DNA of 64,000 bases from Caprella mutica (taxonomy: Eukaryota > Arthropoda > Malacostraca > Amphipoda > Caprellidae), in the NCBI GenBank assembly GCA_947561585.1, contig CANNZV010001598.1, forward strand, positions 1-64,000, written 5' to 3'. This document shows, in pieces, positions 12,010 to 24,100 of this stretch (position 1 is its first letter; every line of letters begins with the position of its first letter). Below the pieces are notes generated by a model. That model made no database searches, was not told where the DNA came from, and saw only the letters and a list, made by a program, of their open reading frames with translations. Made by a program: the position numbers and the translations under genes.

Positions 12010-12141
12010 TCATATCTGTGGTTGGGAACCGCGCCAAGAAGTTCCACCGCCGATACTAACGGCTCCCCCGTACGTGGCAGTTCCGTAGCCAATGCTCCCA
12101 TAGTAATCATTGTGACCGGGGCCAGTGGGGGAATATTCGCC
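12010..12141 (-). CDS. jbug: Filamin exon 32: Gly/Tyr-rich C-terminal tail ending in TGA
   Basis: 43 codons plus TGA at 12010-12012. Acceptor ctgttctgttcag. GEYSPTGPGHNDYYGSIGYG, then TATYGGAVSIGGGTSWRGSQ and PQI, stop. The tail is disordered and unlike a filamin repeat. The same frame stays open after the stop for a further 221 codons (separate entry). Confidence 0.88.
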   Translation of the reverse strand, partial: GEYSPTGPGHNDYYGSIGYGTATYGGAVSIGGGTSWRGSQPQI

Positions 12142-15100
12142 CTGAACAGAACAGAAGATCATTAATTTTCTAGTCAAATTTTAAGAGAGTTTTGACAGTC
12201 TAACACTGACATCTTTAAGGTAGATTACTGTGAATTGTACTTACAGACATATATCGGTTGAGTTCGTCCTGTGCATCAAAAATCATGATCATGAAGGGAC
12301 TACCGGGTACGTGTTCCCCTGACCACTTCACCTCCACCCGGTAATCACCTGGTTCTGTTGGGTCATACTTGCAGAGAATAGTTCTGTCTTTCTGTGACTC
12401 TCTCTGCATCTCTACACGGAAAGCTCCTGTCATTGTACAAATTAGAGGTCAATTTAGAATAAGTTTCAGTTTGGTTGATTAACTTTAAATACAAAGATTA
12501 AAAGTTGATTTGATAATACATTAGAAATGTAATGAAAATTAATTCTTGTTCAAATTTACCTTTCGGTCCTCTGATTCGTACAGTCAACTGCCCAGCACCA
12601 GCTCCTCTAGTGTCGCAGATGAATCTGCTCTGATAAGTAGCCAGCACACCATGTTCTATACCAGGCCCGTACACTTTCACCTACAGAAAGAAACTATGTC
12701 AGCAATTTCGTAGGGAGTTGAGTTATGCGCGTAAATATGTTAACCGTGAATAATATTGGGAAACTAGAAAGTGACGTGAATGTTAAAATGAACTATGCAG
12801 ATGTTCATAAGTAAAAGTTAATGAAGATGAAATATAAGCCGTCAAGAGATAATGTTTAATTACCTTAGATGGATCAGGTGCTCCAGCCACTTTAATAGTG
12901 TAGGGTGATCCAGGCACATGTTCATTCTCATATTGCATGATGAGAGAGTGTCGACCAGATTCTTGAGGTCTGATGTTGAGGGTGAAAGTTCCATCCCTAT
13001 GGTCATAGAGTTCACACATTGCCATTTTAGTTGGACCATTGCATCTTGCTGTAAGCTCACCGGGTCCAGCTCTACGAGTGTCTATAAATGATTTGATATC
13101 TTGACCCACCATTCCGTGACGAAGACCATCACCAGAGCATACAACACGTGTAGCATCAGCGGAACCATCAACTTGAATCTATTAAATAATCGTATTAGTC
13201 TATAAAGTAACGACGAAATAGATAAAAACAATATTTGAATAGTAATGCATAAAAATCAATAATTATTTTCAATAAATATATTACCTTCAAAGGACATCCC
13301 TTGACCTGTCGGTCAGACCACATGACATTGAGTAGATAAGCTCCAGGCAAACGAGGGTTGTAGGTAGCTCTCCAGATGCCACCACCGTCTGCTTTGATGT
13401 CCACAGTTACATCGGCCTTCGTGCCACTCATCGTGACGTCAGGAGTTCCTGGGCCAGCGTCAGAACCATCTATGATGAACTCCGCGTTTTCTCCACAGCG
13501 AGCCGTGGTCAGACCATGTCCTCTAAGAGTTACTCTCGTGTGGTCACTGCCAACTGAAGATGGTGCATAACCCACAACGGGAGAATCTGGCAGTGGAATA
13601 TCATTGTAAAGGAGTTTAAGTTTATAATGTCCTGAAGATTGAGGGGTGAAAGCTACTCGCGCTCTATTACCCATTTGTTCGACATGGCACTCAATTTCTT
13701 TGTCGTCCATGTCATGAACAAGGAAAGCTTTTAGACGTCCAGGCCCAGCTTCAGAAACATCAAAAGCGAGACGCATTTCTTGCTTAGGGATCAGTTCCAG
13801 CTTTCCATCTTTGTCTTGTAGATCACTCCATCCACCAATAAGTCTCACACGACCTGTGTCAATGATCTTAGGGTGGAAGGGACTGCCAGCAACTTCTCTG
13901 TTATTCCAATGAACTCTGACATCAAATATTCCCACTTCATGAGGGACATAAGTAACTTGACTCATTCCTTCCTCGAGTTTCTTAATCATGACTCTAGCTA
14001 CACTGTCGGGACCATCAACCCAAACTTGGGGTTCTCCCGTCAGGCCACGTCCGTCAATGACAAAGTGCTGCATTGCATCAACACTTCCTCGGTGCAATCC
14101 TGCTCCACTCACACTAGCAAGACCAGTCTCTCCAACATCAACAGTTAGAGGAGACCCGGGTACTTCTTCACCACCATATAGAATTATTATCTTGTATTGA
14201 CCAGGATCTTGTGGTTCCCACTCGAGTATTTTCTCACTATCATGCCCGATGTTTATCTCTACAGGCTCAACTGTTCCGTTAGGGGACTGAACGAAAGCTT
14301 CAATATCTGCTGAGCCTGCTGAAGTAGTGTCCAAACGAACTTTGCAGCTGTCACCCACAGCAACAGAAGTCTTACTCTTCTCGATAACAACTTTGTTGAC
14401 ATCATAAGCAGTGCACACGAAGGGAGATCCTCTTACGTGAGTATTTGTGCACAAAACTTCAATCTTGTAGGTGCCAGGGGTATGAGGAGTGTACTCAGCT
14501 AGAAGATTGCCATCTTTCTGCTGATAGCATTTTACAGGCACAGCCCATTCTCTTGGACCTGAAATTAGAACATCAAAATCTTTGGAGTTTTGATTCATAG
14601 TCTCAATGACAAACGAAGTAGATTTATTGACACGAGCTTGGTGGAGTCCAAGACCAGTAGCAGTCACTTCATGTCCTGTGGCAGGGTTGCGAACAGGTAG
14701 CTCAAAAGAAGATGTTCTAACAGGAACTCCATTGTACCTAACATCTACTTTATGAGGCACGGGAGCTTTAGGATAAAAAAGAACTTGGTAGATTCCAGCC
14801 CCCAAATCTCTTATTGAATGCTTTACATCTTGTCCAGCTGCCTTAACTCCAACAGAAAGAGCTCCTCTACCAGCCTCAGCAGCATCAACTCTCAGTGCAC
14901 ATTCTTTGCCTGCCAAGCATTCACCTGAAGCTTCAACTACAACCTTGCGAGGATCTGAAGCCTCTACAGCAAATGGAGAGGTGGCAATGGGTGATCCGTT
15001 ATGAAGCACTGTCACATTATATGGGCCAACTTGCTCAGGTTTGTATTCTGCCTTGTGCTGTCCATTCTTCATCCTAATGAGCCTAGCTGGTATTTGTCCG

Positions 15101-18100
15101 CCATCTGGCCCTGTAACTCTGATATCCAAGTCCCCATCAATTCCTTTGGTATCCACTACGAAAGAAGCCAAGGAATTGGTCACAACCTTCTGCAGTCCAC
15201 CGCCCTTAGCAGTGACCATCTGGCTCTCCTTTCTGTGGATGTTCCTGATCTCCCTAGGCTCTAAATCTTTAACATCACATTTGAATGGTGAGCCGATGAC
15301 GTCTTCCTCATTAAAAGTTATGTTCACGAAATGAGGAATTGCTTCATGAGGGGTGAATGTCACGTCATAGAGTCCTCGAGATTTTGCTGCGACCTCAGCT
15401 CGCACTGAAGCTTTAGCGGTTGTTACTACTAACTCCAATGTACCTTCACCAGCTTGAGAAGCATCCACTGTGAAAGTTACTGGACGATTCACCTGAAAAT
15501 AACATGATTTGTAAATTGAAGATTTAATATCAAATGCAACATATTCAGAATTCAAGTGTTTGACAAAAACTCACCTTAGTGTTATCAAGTCCGCTGACTT
15601 GTACCCTTGTGACGTCATAGATGTTGCAAGTGAAGGGAGAACCAGCCACAGGCTCACCATCAAGCAGAATATTAACACTGTGAGGACCAACCTCCATAGG
15701 TTGGAACTCTGCATCAACTTTCTTGGGAAACTCTCCTAACAATTTCACAGGTACTCTGACTCCAGAAGGAGAAGTTACCTGAATGAGACATTCCCCAATC
15801 TCAGCACCCCGTGGGTCTATGGCTATATTGGCAGCCTTAGCAAGAGAGGACATTTTCAGCCCGTTACCAGTGATAGCAACTTGGGAACTGTCTGTCACAC
15901 GGCACTTGAACGGCGAACCTTAGTGAAGAAAAATGTGAAATTAATAGAAAAGCTTGAAATTTTAATTTCACATATCTATAAACTGAATGTACCTCAATGA
16001 AAAACAAATTATGTGAAAAGGTCAAGAACTCATTCTAAACATCCTTGTTACAATGATCGGTATTGTTTGTACTTAGTATTTAATGTAGTAATATAAAATT
16101 CTATACTGGAGATATAACGCATCTAATATCAAATCACATCACTCATGCAACTGGCTAAATGTACACTGATAGAACTAATCATGCGTTCTAATCTACTGAT
16201 AGCTTATCAGTTCAGCACGTGGATGCTGATAACAATTCTAGCACTACATAGCGTTAGACTTCTAATGAGATAAACCGTTAACAAAATTCAAAATTTACCA
16301 CAAAAGCTATATCAAATAAAAATGTTCCAGATAATTATTGGTAGAAAGTGAATCTTTCAATAAGTTGGTACTTAAGATGAGTTAGTACCTGGTACTGGTT
16401 CAATAAGTTGGTACTTAATATGATTTAGTACCTGGTACAGGTTCAATAAGTTGGTACTTAAGAAGAGTTATTACCTGGTACAGGTTCCCCGTTGAATTTA
16501 ACAGACAAAGTGTGCACAGCCGCTTCCTTTGGTTTGAAGTTCACTCTGAATCTCGCATGTCCCTCAGACTGTACGTAATTAGGCACGTTACGGTTGTTAA
16601 CGGACACTATGATCTCAAGGTTACCGGCACCGGCTTGTGAGGCGTCAACTGACATGAGAAATTAGAGGTTAAAGTTGAAAGGAGTAAGACGCTCTCAAGT
16701 ACTTTAAAATAAGGTATTTATTTTGAGGCTCTGACAGGTAGCTTGGAGGGTTATTATTATTGTTACACAAGGTATAAATTAGGTGTTTTTGAATATTAAA
16801 TGTGTAACAAGTTAGGTTCAGAGTCTTGTCAAGTCATGCCACCCTCCTATTAATCAAGGGGTTTAAATACAATATGGTGCAGCTGTAAATGTCCAAAATC
16901 GATAATTCTTATTCTCAATTTATACTAAAGTATATTATTTACAACATAAAATAGTCAGTCAATTAATTAAAACAAACTCACTGGAGAAGTAGACAGGTTT
17001 AGAAACAACGCCATTGGTAACTTCGGTGACCTTCACCTTGCTAGAGTCGAAAGATTTCACCAGAAAGGGAGAGCCAGGAACTATCACCTCAGCCACACGC
17101 ACTTCAACCGAATGGTCACCTGTGAGGTAAAAGATAAACTGATAACACACGCTATATGAGAGATAAAAAAAAATATGGGGAGTAGTAGGATTTGTTCAAG
17201 ATGGCCAAAACATATTTGAAGGAAATAATCACTCGAAATGAAAAATATGAATAATTCATTCTGTTAATAGTTAAATCCTATAGTTTGCATGGTAAATTTC
17301 AATAAACTGCTTGATATTATAGTAACATGAAGCCCTAGTAATTGTATCCAAAAAATAATATTCTCACCAACTTCTCTAGGCGTGTACAACACATCTAGTT
17401 TTCCCTCAGCATTCTGAACCACTTTGGAGCTCACAGGTTGCCTAGTGGGTGACAGAATTAACACCCCCAATTGATCAACGGAAGCCTTGGCGTCAACAGT
17501 GAAGGTGGCTATCTTGTCAACAGGCACCTTTTCCAGGCCTGTCCCCGCCACAGTAACCCTGGACACGTCCACAATCTCGCAGGTGAAAGGAGACCCAGGT
17601 ACGTTCTCTCCGTTGAAACGTAGTTCCACCACATGAGGCCTTGCTTCTTTTGGATTGAAAGAAATGGCGTACTCGTGATTGCCTTGTGCCTGCGCACTGG
17701 TGGGTACTTGGCCATTGTTAACGGTCACCTCTAAGTTACCAGGACCAGCGTTGTAGGTTTCAACTGCGGACGAAAATGGAATAATAATTAAAATATATGC
17801 TTTGCTCAATGTGAATATGTAATTTCCGATTAACAATTTAATATATTCTAAGTATTCTAGAACCCTATATACTTCTGTAATTACAGAACAATTAAATTTG
17901 TAATACATAATACTTCTATGGAAATTTCTGACGAAGAGTAATAGAGCAGTTCTCACCCAAAAAGGTAGCAGGCTTGCCAACCATTCCACGCTCAGTGGGC
18001 CGTACTTTGATAGCACTGACATCGTAGACTTTGCAGCTGAAAGGTGAGCCTGGAATACTTTCACCCATGTAGGACACGTTGATTTTGTGCTCACCAGCCA

Positions 18101-21100
18101 CCTTGGGGTTAAACTCCACTTTGAATGTCTGGTTGCCTTTGTCCTGCACCTGAGCACTTACTGGTAGACCATTAGGTCCTGGTAGGGAAATTAAAACAAA
18201 ATTAGAGACGCAAAAAAAACATATTTCAAATGATTAATAGGATTATTTATAAATAACTACATCTAAAGAAAACACATAACATTGAAAAGACAGTTTGATA
18301 AGAAGGATATGGTTTTTCCTAGATAATTGATATAGTTTACCTTATAAGATTCTGGAGATCGGAGTGGTAGGTATCGAACTGAATCTTTACTGATGAATAT
18401 GTTTATTTTTGATGTTAGTTGATATTAAAATTCACAGAGGGATATGAATATAAAATGATCATTCTCTTTCATGAACAAAATCATTCGTCTAGAATATTCA
18501 AGTCAGAATTTTAGTGTTTTTTTCAAGTACACGACACGTCATCAATTATTTCATCAAAATTTTTACCGTCTCCTCAGTTTCTACAAATTGAATGGGTAGT
18601 AATCGTAGAAATAACTTTCGTCAGGTTTACCTAGGTTAAACATTTAAATATGTTCTACTACCGTACACTAATGGTCTATAGTCAACCACCAAATACACAC
18701 ACAAAAGTTTTGAAGAAATGGCAAGTCATAAATATATTAGTGACATAAAATATGAAGTCAGAGTGTAGGTTTCTGGATCTGTGAAGTCAACCTGTAATGT
18801 AATCAAGTCATTATAGTTTGTGTGAAAGCTTTACCATGCCCAGAAATTAAGGAAAGCTGTAAAAGCAGTCGAAAGACAGTGTCTGATTAGGGAGATAAAC
18901 TTTAGTAAATATTTTGACAGTGAAATTGCCATCACTTTTTAGTTTAATTAGAACTATTCTATATGGGGCGTGAAAACAATAATAAACCAAAGGAAAATAT
19001 AGAAAGAGATGCATTTGCAATAACTTTGTTTTATTTATCAAAATTAAAGCAAGTTCTACCCTCTGAAAAGTATGCAGCATGCAGTGAATTTTAAAGTGTA
19101 GAAGATTTTGAAGAATATTCGGGTATTTAAATAATTGCAGACCATTTTCTCTTCCCAAAAATTATGAAAGAGATTGTAAGTGCATGGAGGGGTATAAGAG
19201 ACAGTCCCCAACCAACATGCCACCCTAAAGGGGTTCAAGGAATGGTTAGTATGGATTTAAATGATAAAGATTCGATTTAGAAGGTTCTCTGGTAGTTTCT
19301 TGAAAGGCCTGTAATGAAGAATATTTATAGACAAAAAAATGTTACAAAATAAATAAATTAGATACTAAAAATGGATTATAAGAATAGAAAAATAAGTATT
19401 GGAACAGGTTATATGTAATTAATGTTTGCATAATTAATAGTTTGACATTAGTTAAATCAAATAGGAAAATTTCTTCTGATAGTTCAATATGAAGATATCA
19501 ACATAACACTAAATAACAAAATTGAAGTTAAATAAGTTAAAAAAGATACTATGAATTCATAGAGAAATCAACAAATTTATGTAGTCCCACCTTCGACATT
19601 AATTTCGACATCTTCAACCGATCCAGTGACGTTAGCGATGGTGAAGAAGGAAGGTTTACCAACGGCAGTCGCTGCTAAGTTCTGACCACTCACTACGATG
19701 CGATTGGGGTCTGCTTGAACCTGATTGGCATTGTTATTGCTAGAGTTAGGAAATAGGGCTTTGGAAGTAATTCATGACTAGAAACGGATAATTAGAGGAA
19801 ATGATTTTATGAATAGATTGTAAGTTCATCTTGAAACGGGAAATAATATATTTATAAAAAGACATCAAGTCAGTGTTTCTTAGTAAGGACATCAAGCCAG
19901 TGTTTCTTAGTAAGGACATCAAGCCAGTGTTTCTTAGTAAGGACATCAAGCCAGTGTTTCTTAGTAAGGATATCATGTCAGTGTTTCTTAGTAAGGATAT
20001 CAAGCCAGTTTTTCTTAGTAAGGATATCAAGCCAGTAATTCTTAGTAAGGACATCATGTCAGTGTTTCTTAGTAAGGACATCATGTCAGTGTTTCTTAGT
20101 AAGGACATCATGTCAGTGTTTCTTAGTAAGGACATCATGTCAGTGTTTCTTAGTAAGGACATCATGTCAGTGTTTCTTAGTAAGGACATCATGTCAGTGT
20201 TTCTTAGTAAGGACATCATGTCAGTGTTTCTTAGTAAGGATATCATGTCAGTGTTTCTTAGTAATGACATCATGTCAGTGTTTCTTAGTATGGACATCAT
20301 GTCAGTGTTTCTTAGTAAGGATATCAAGCCAGTTTTTCTTAGTAAGGATATCAAGCCAGTAATTCTTAGTAAGGACATCATGTCAGTGTTTCTTAGTAAG
20401 GACATCATGTCAGTGTTTCTTAGTAAGGACATCATGTCAGTGTTTCTTAGTAAGGACATCATGTCAGTGTTTCTTAGTAAGGATATCATGTCACTGTTTC
20501 TTAGTAAGGACATCATGTCAGTGTTTCTTAGTAAGGATATCAAGCCAGTAATTCTTAGTAAGGACATCATGTCAGTGTTTCTTAGTAAGGACATCATGTC
20601 AGTGTTTCTTAGTAAGGACATCATGTCAGTGTTTCTTAGTAAGGACATCATGTCAGTGTTTCTTAGTAAGGATATCATGTCACTGTTTCTTAGTAAGGAC
20701 ATCATGTCAGTGTTTCTTAGTAAGGATATCAAGCCAGTAATTCTTAGTAAGGACATCATGTCAGTGTTTCTTAGTAAGGACATCATGTCAGTGTTTCTTA
20801 GTAAGGACATCATGTCAGTGTTTCTTAGTAAGGACATCATGTCAGTGTTTCTTAGTAAGGATATCATGTCAGTGTTTCTTAGTAAGGACATCATGTCAGT
20901 GTTTCTTAGTAAGGACATCATGTCAGTGTTTCTTAGTAAGGATATTAAGCCAGTTTTTCTTAGTAAGGATATCAAGCCAGTAATTCTTAGTAAGGACATC
21001 ATGTCAGTGTTTCTTAGTAAGGACATCAAGCCAGTGTTTCTTAGTAAGGACATCAAGCCAGTGTTTCTTAGTAAGGACATCATGTCAGTGTTTCTTAGTA

Positions 21101-24100
21101 AGGATATCAAGCCAGTATTTCTTAGTAAGGATATCAAGCCAGTTTTTCTTAGTAAGGACATCATGTCAGTGTTTCTTTGTAAGGACATCATGTCAGTGTT
21201 TCTTAGTAAGGACATCATGTCAGTGTTTCTTAGTAAGGACATCATGTCAGTGTTTCTTAGTAAGGACATCATGTCAGTGTTTCTTAGTAAGGACATCATG
21301 TCAGTGTTTCTTAGTAAGGACATCATGTCAGTGTTTCTTAGTAAGGATATCAAGCCAGTGTTTCTTAGTAAGGACATCACGTCAGTGTTTCTTAGTAAGG
21401 ACATCATGTCAGTGTTTCTTAGTAAGGCTATCATGTCAGTGTTTCTTAGTAAGGATATCAAGCCAGTATTTCTTAGTAAGGACATCACGTCAGTGTTTCT
21501 TAGTAAGGATATCATGTCAGTGTTTCTTAGTAATGACATCATGTCAGTGTTTCTTAGTATGGACATCATGTCAGTGTTTCTTAGTAAGGATATCAAGCCA
21601 GTTTTTCTTAGTAAGGATATCAAGCCAGTAATTCTTAGTAAGGACATCATGTCAGTGTTTCTTAGTAAGGACATCATGTCAGTGTTTCTTAGTAAGGACA
21701 TCATGTCAGTGTTTCTTAGTAAGGACATCATGTCAGTGTTTCTTAGTAAGGATATCATGTCACTGTTTATTAGTAAGGACATCATGTCAGTGTTTCTTAG
21801 TAAGGATATCAAGCCAGTAATTCTTAGTAAGGACATCATGTCAGTGTTTCTTAGTAAGGACATCATGTCAGTGTTTCTTAGTAAGGACATCATGTCAGTG
21901 TTTCTTAGTAAGGACATCATGTCAGTGTTTCTTAGTAAGGATATCATGTCACTGTTTCTTAGTAAGGACATCATGTCAGTGTTTCTTAGTAAGGATATCA
22001 AGCCAGTAATTCTTAGTAAGGACATCATGTCAGTGTTTCTTAGTAAGGACATCATGTCAGTGTTTCTTAGTAAGGACATCATGTCAGTGTTTCTTAGTAA
22101 GGACATCATGTCAGTGTTTCTTAGTAAGGATATCATGTCAGTGTTTCTTAGTAAGGACATCATGTCAGTGTTTCTTAGTAAGGACATCATGTCAGTGTTT
22201 CTTAGTAAGGATATTAAGCCAGTTTTTCTTAGTAAGGATATCAAGCCAGTAATTCTTAGTAAGGACATCATGTCAGTGTTTCTTAGTAAGGACATCAAGC
22301 CAGTGTTTCTTAGTAAGGACATCAAGCCAGTGTTTCTTAGTAAGGACATCATGTCAGTGTTTCTTAGTAAGGATATCAAGCCAGTATTTCTTAGTAAGGA
22401 TATCAAGCCAGTTTTTCTTAGTAAGGACATCATGTCAGTGTTAATTTGTAAGGACATCATGTCAGTGTTTCTTAGTAAGGACATCATGTCAGTGTTTCTT
22501 AGTAAGGACATCATGTCAGTGTTTCTTAGTAAGGACATCATGTCAGTGTTTCTTAGTAAGGACATCATGTCAGTGTTTCTTAGTAAGGACATCATGTCAG
22601 TGTTTCTTAGTAAGGATATCAAGCCAGTGTTTATTAGTAAGGACATCACGTCAGTGTTTCTTAGTAAGGACATCATGTCAGTGTTTCTTAGTAAGGCTAT
22701 CATGTCAGTGTTTCTTAGTAAGGATATCAAGCCAGTATTTCTTAGTAAGGACATCACGTCAGTGTTTCTTAGTAAGGACATCATGTCAGTGTTTCTTAGT
22801 AAGGACATCATGTCAGTGTTTCTTAGTAAGGACATCATGTCAGTGTTTCTTAGTAAGGACATCATGTCAGTGTTTCTTAGTAAGGATATCAAGCCAGTGT
22901 TTCTTAGTAAGGACATCACGTCAGTGTTTCTTAGTAAGGACATCATGTCAGTGTTTCTTAGTAAGGACATCATGTCAGTGTTTCTTAGTAAGGATATCAA
23001 GCCAGTATTTCTTAGTAAGGATATCAAGCCAGTTTTTCTTAGTAAGGACATCATGTCAGTGTTTCTTTGTAAGGACATCATGTCAGTGTTTCTTAGTAAG
23101 AACATCATGTCAGTGTTTCTTAGTAATGACATCATGTCAGTGTTTCTTAGTAAGGACATCATGTCAGTGTTTCTTAGTAAGGACATCATGTCAGTGTTTC
23201 TTAGTAAGGATATCAAGCCAGTGTTTCTTAGTAAGGACATCACGTCAGTGTTTCTTAGTAAGGACATCATGTCAGTGTTTCTTAGTAAGGACATCATGTC
23301 AGTGTTTCTTAGTAAGGACATCACGTCAGTGTTTCTTAGTAAGGACATCATGTCAGTGTTTCTTAGTAAGGATATCATGTCAGTGTTTCTTAGTAAGGAT
23401 ATCAAGCCAGTATTTCTTAGTAAGGACATCACTACAGTGTTTCTAAAGACATCACGTCAGTATTTATATGTAAGGTCAGGGCGTACCTTGGCTACAAAGG
23501 GTGACCCGGCCACAGATTCTTTATTGAAGGATATGTTGATGATGTGGTCGATTGCTTCAAGAGGTATGAAGGACACTGCGAATCTGGAACAAAGGACAAT
23601 CATTGAGAGAAAATAATACAGTATAATAATCATTATTAATACTGGAAGATATAAATGTCAACAAAGGCTCTGTCATAAAAAGGTGATTGATAGCAAAGAA
23701 AATATAAGTTTTGTGAATAGGTACTGAAAACTTATTCACACGATATTGCAACTAGTTTTTATATATTTTTCGCATAGAAATCTCTCTATTCTACTCTAGT
23801 TTGAAGAAACATTTAGATCTGTAGACTGTAATTATATTAATCAGATAATCTATGAAATCTAATCCAGCTACTTTGAAATATACCATTAGAGATAATTGAG
23901 TAGTTAGTAGTGTACTTCTAATTGAATGTAGCTACTGTATTCTAGTTCATGGCTTAGAGAAGTCTAGAGTGTTTGGAAGTGCAGTTACCTCGCAGATCCC
24001 TGGGGGTGCACCTGGGTGGGTATGTTTCTGCCGTGACCACTGATGCTGATCTCTAGGTTGCCTTCCCCCGCCTCTGACGCGTCAACTGTTGGGGAATGGG

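Noticed and set aside
13376..15334. Several 60-97-codon plus-strand frames opposite the big filamin exon
   Set aside because: Antisense shadows of the coding exon, with no own signal.
19721..19742. Upstream alternative acceptor (ctctag) for exon 22
   Set aside because: It would bring TAA into frame at once; the downstream AG keeps the filamin frame.
19746..23616. Two open frames of over 1,200 codons on opposite strands
   Set aside because: They translate a 27-bp minisatellite into a nine-residue repeat; both strands are open only because the unit is a multiple of three with no stop.
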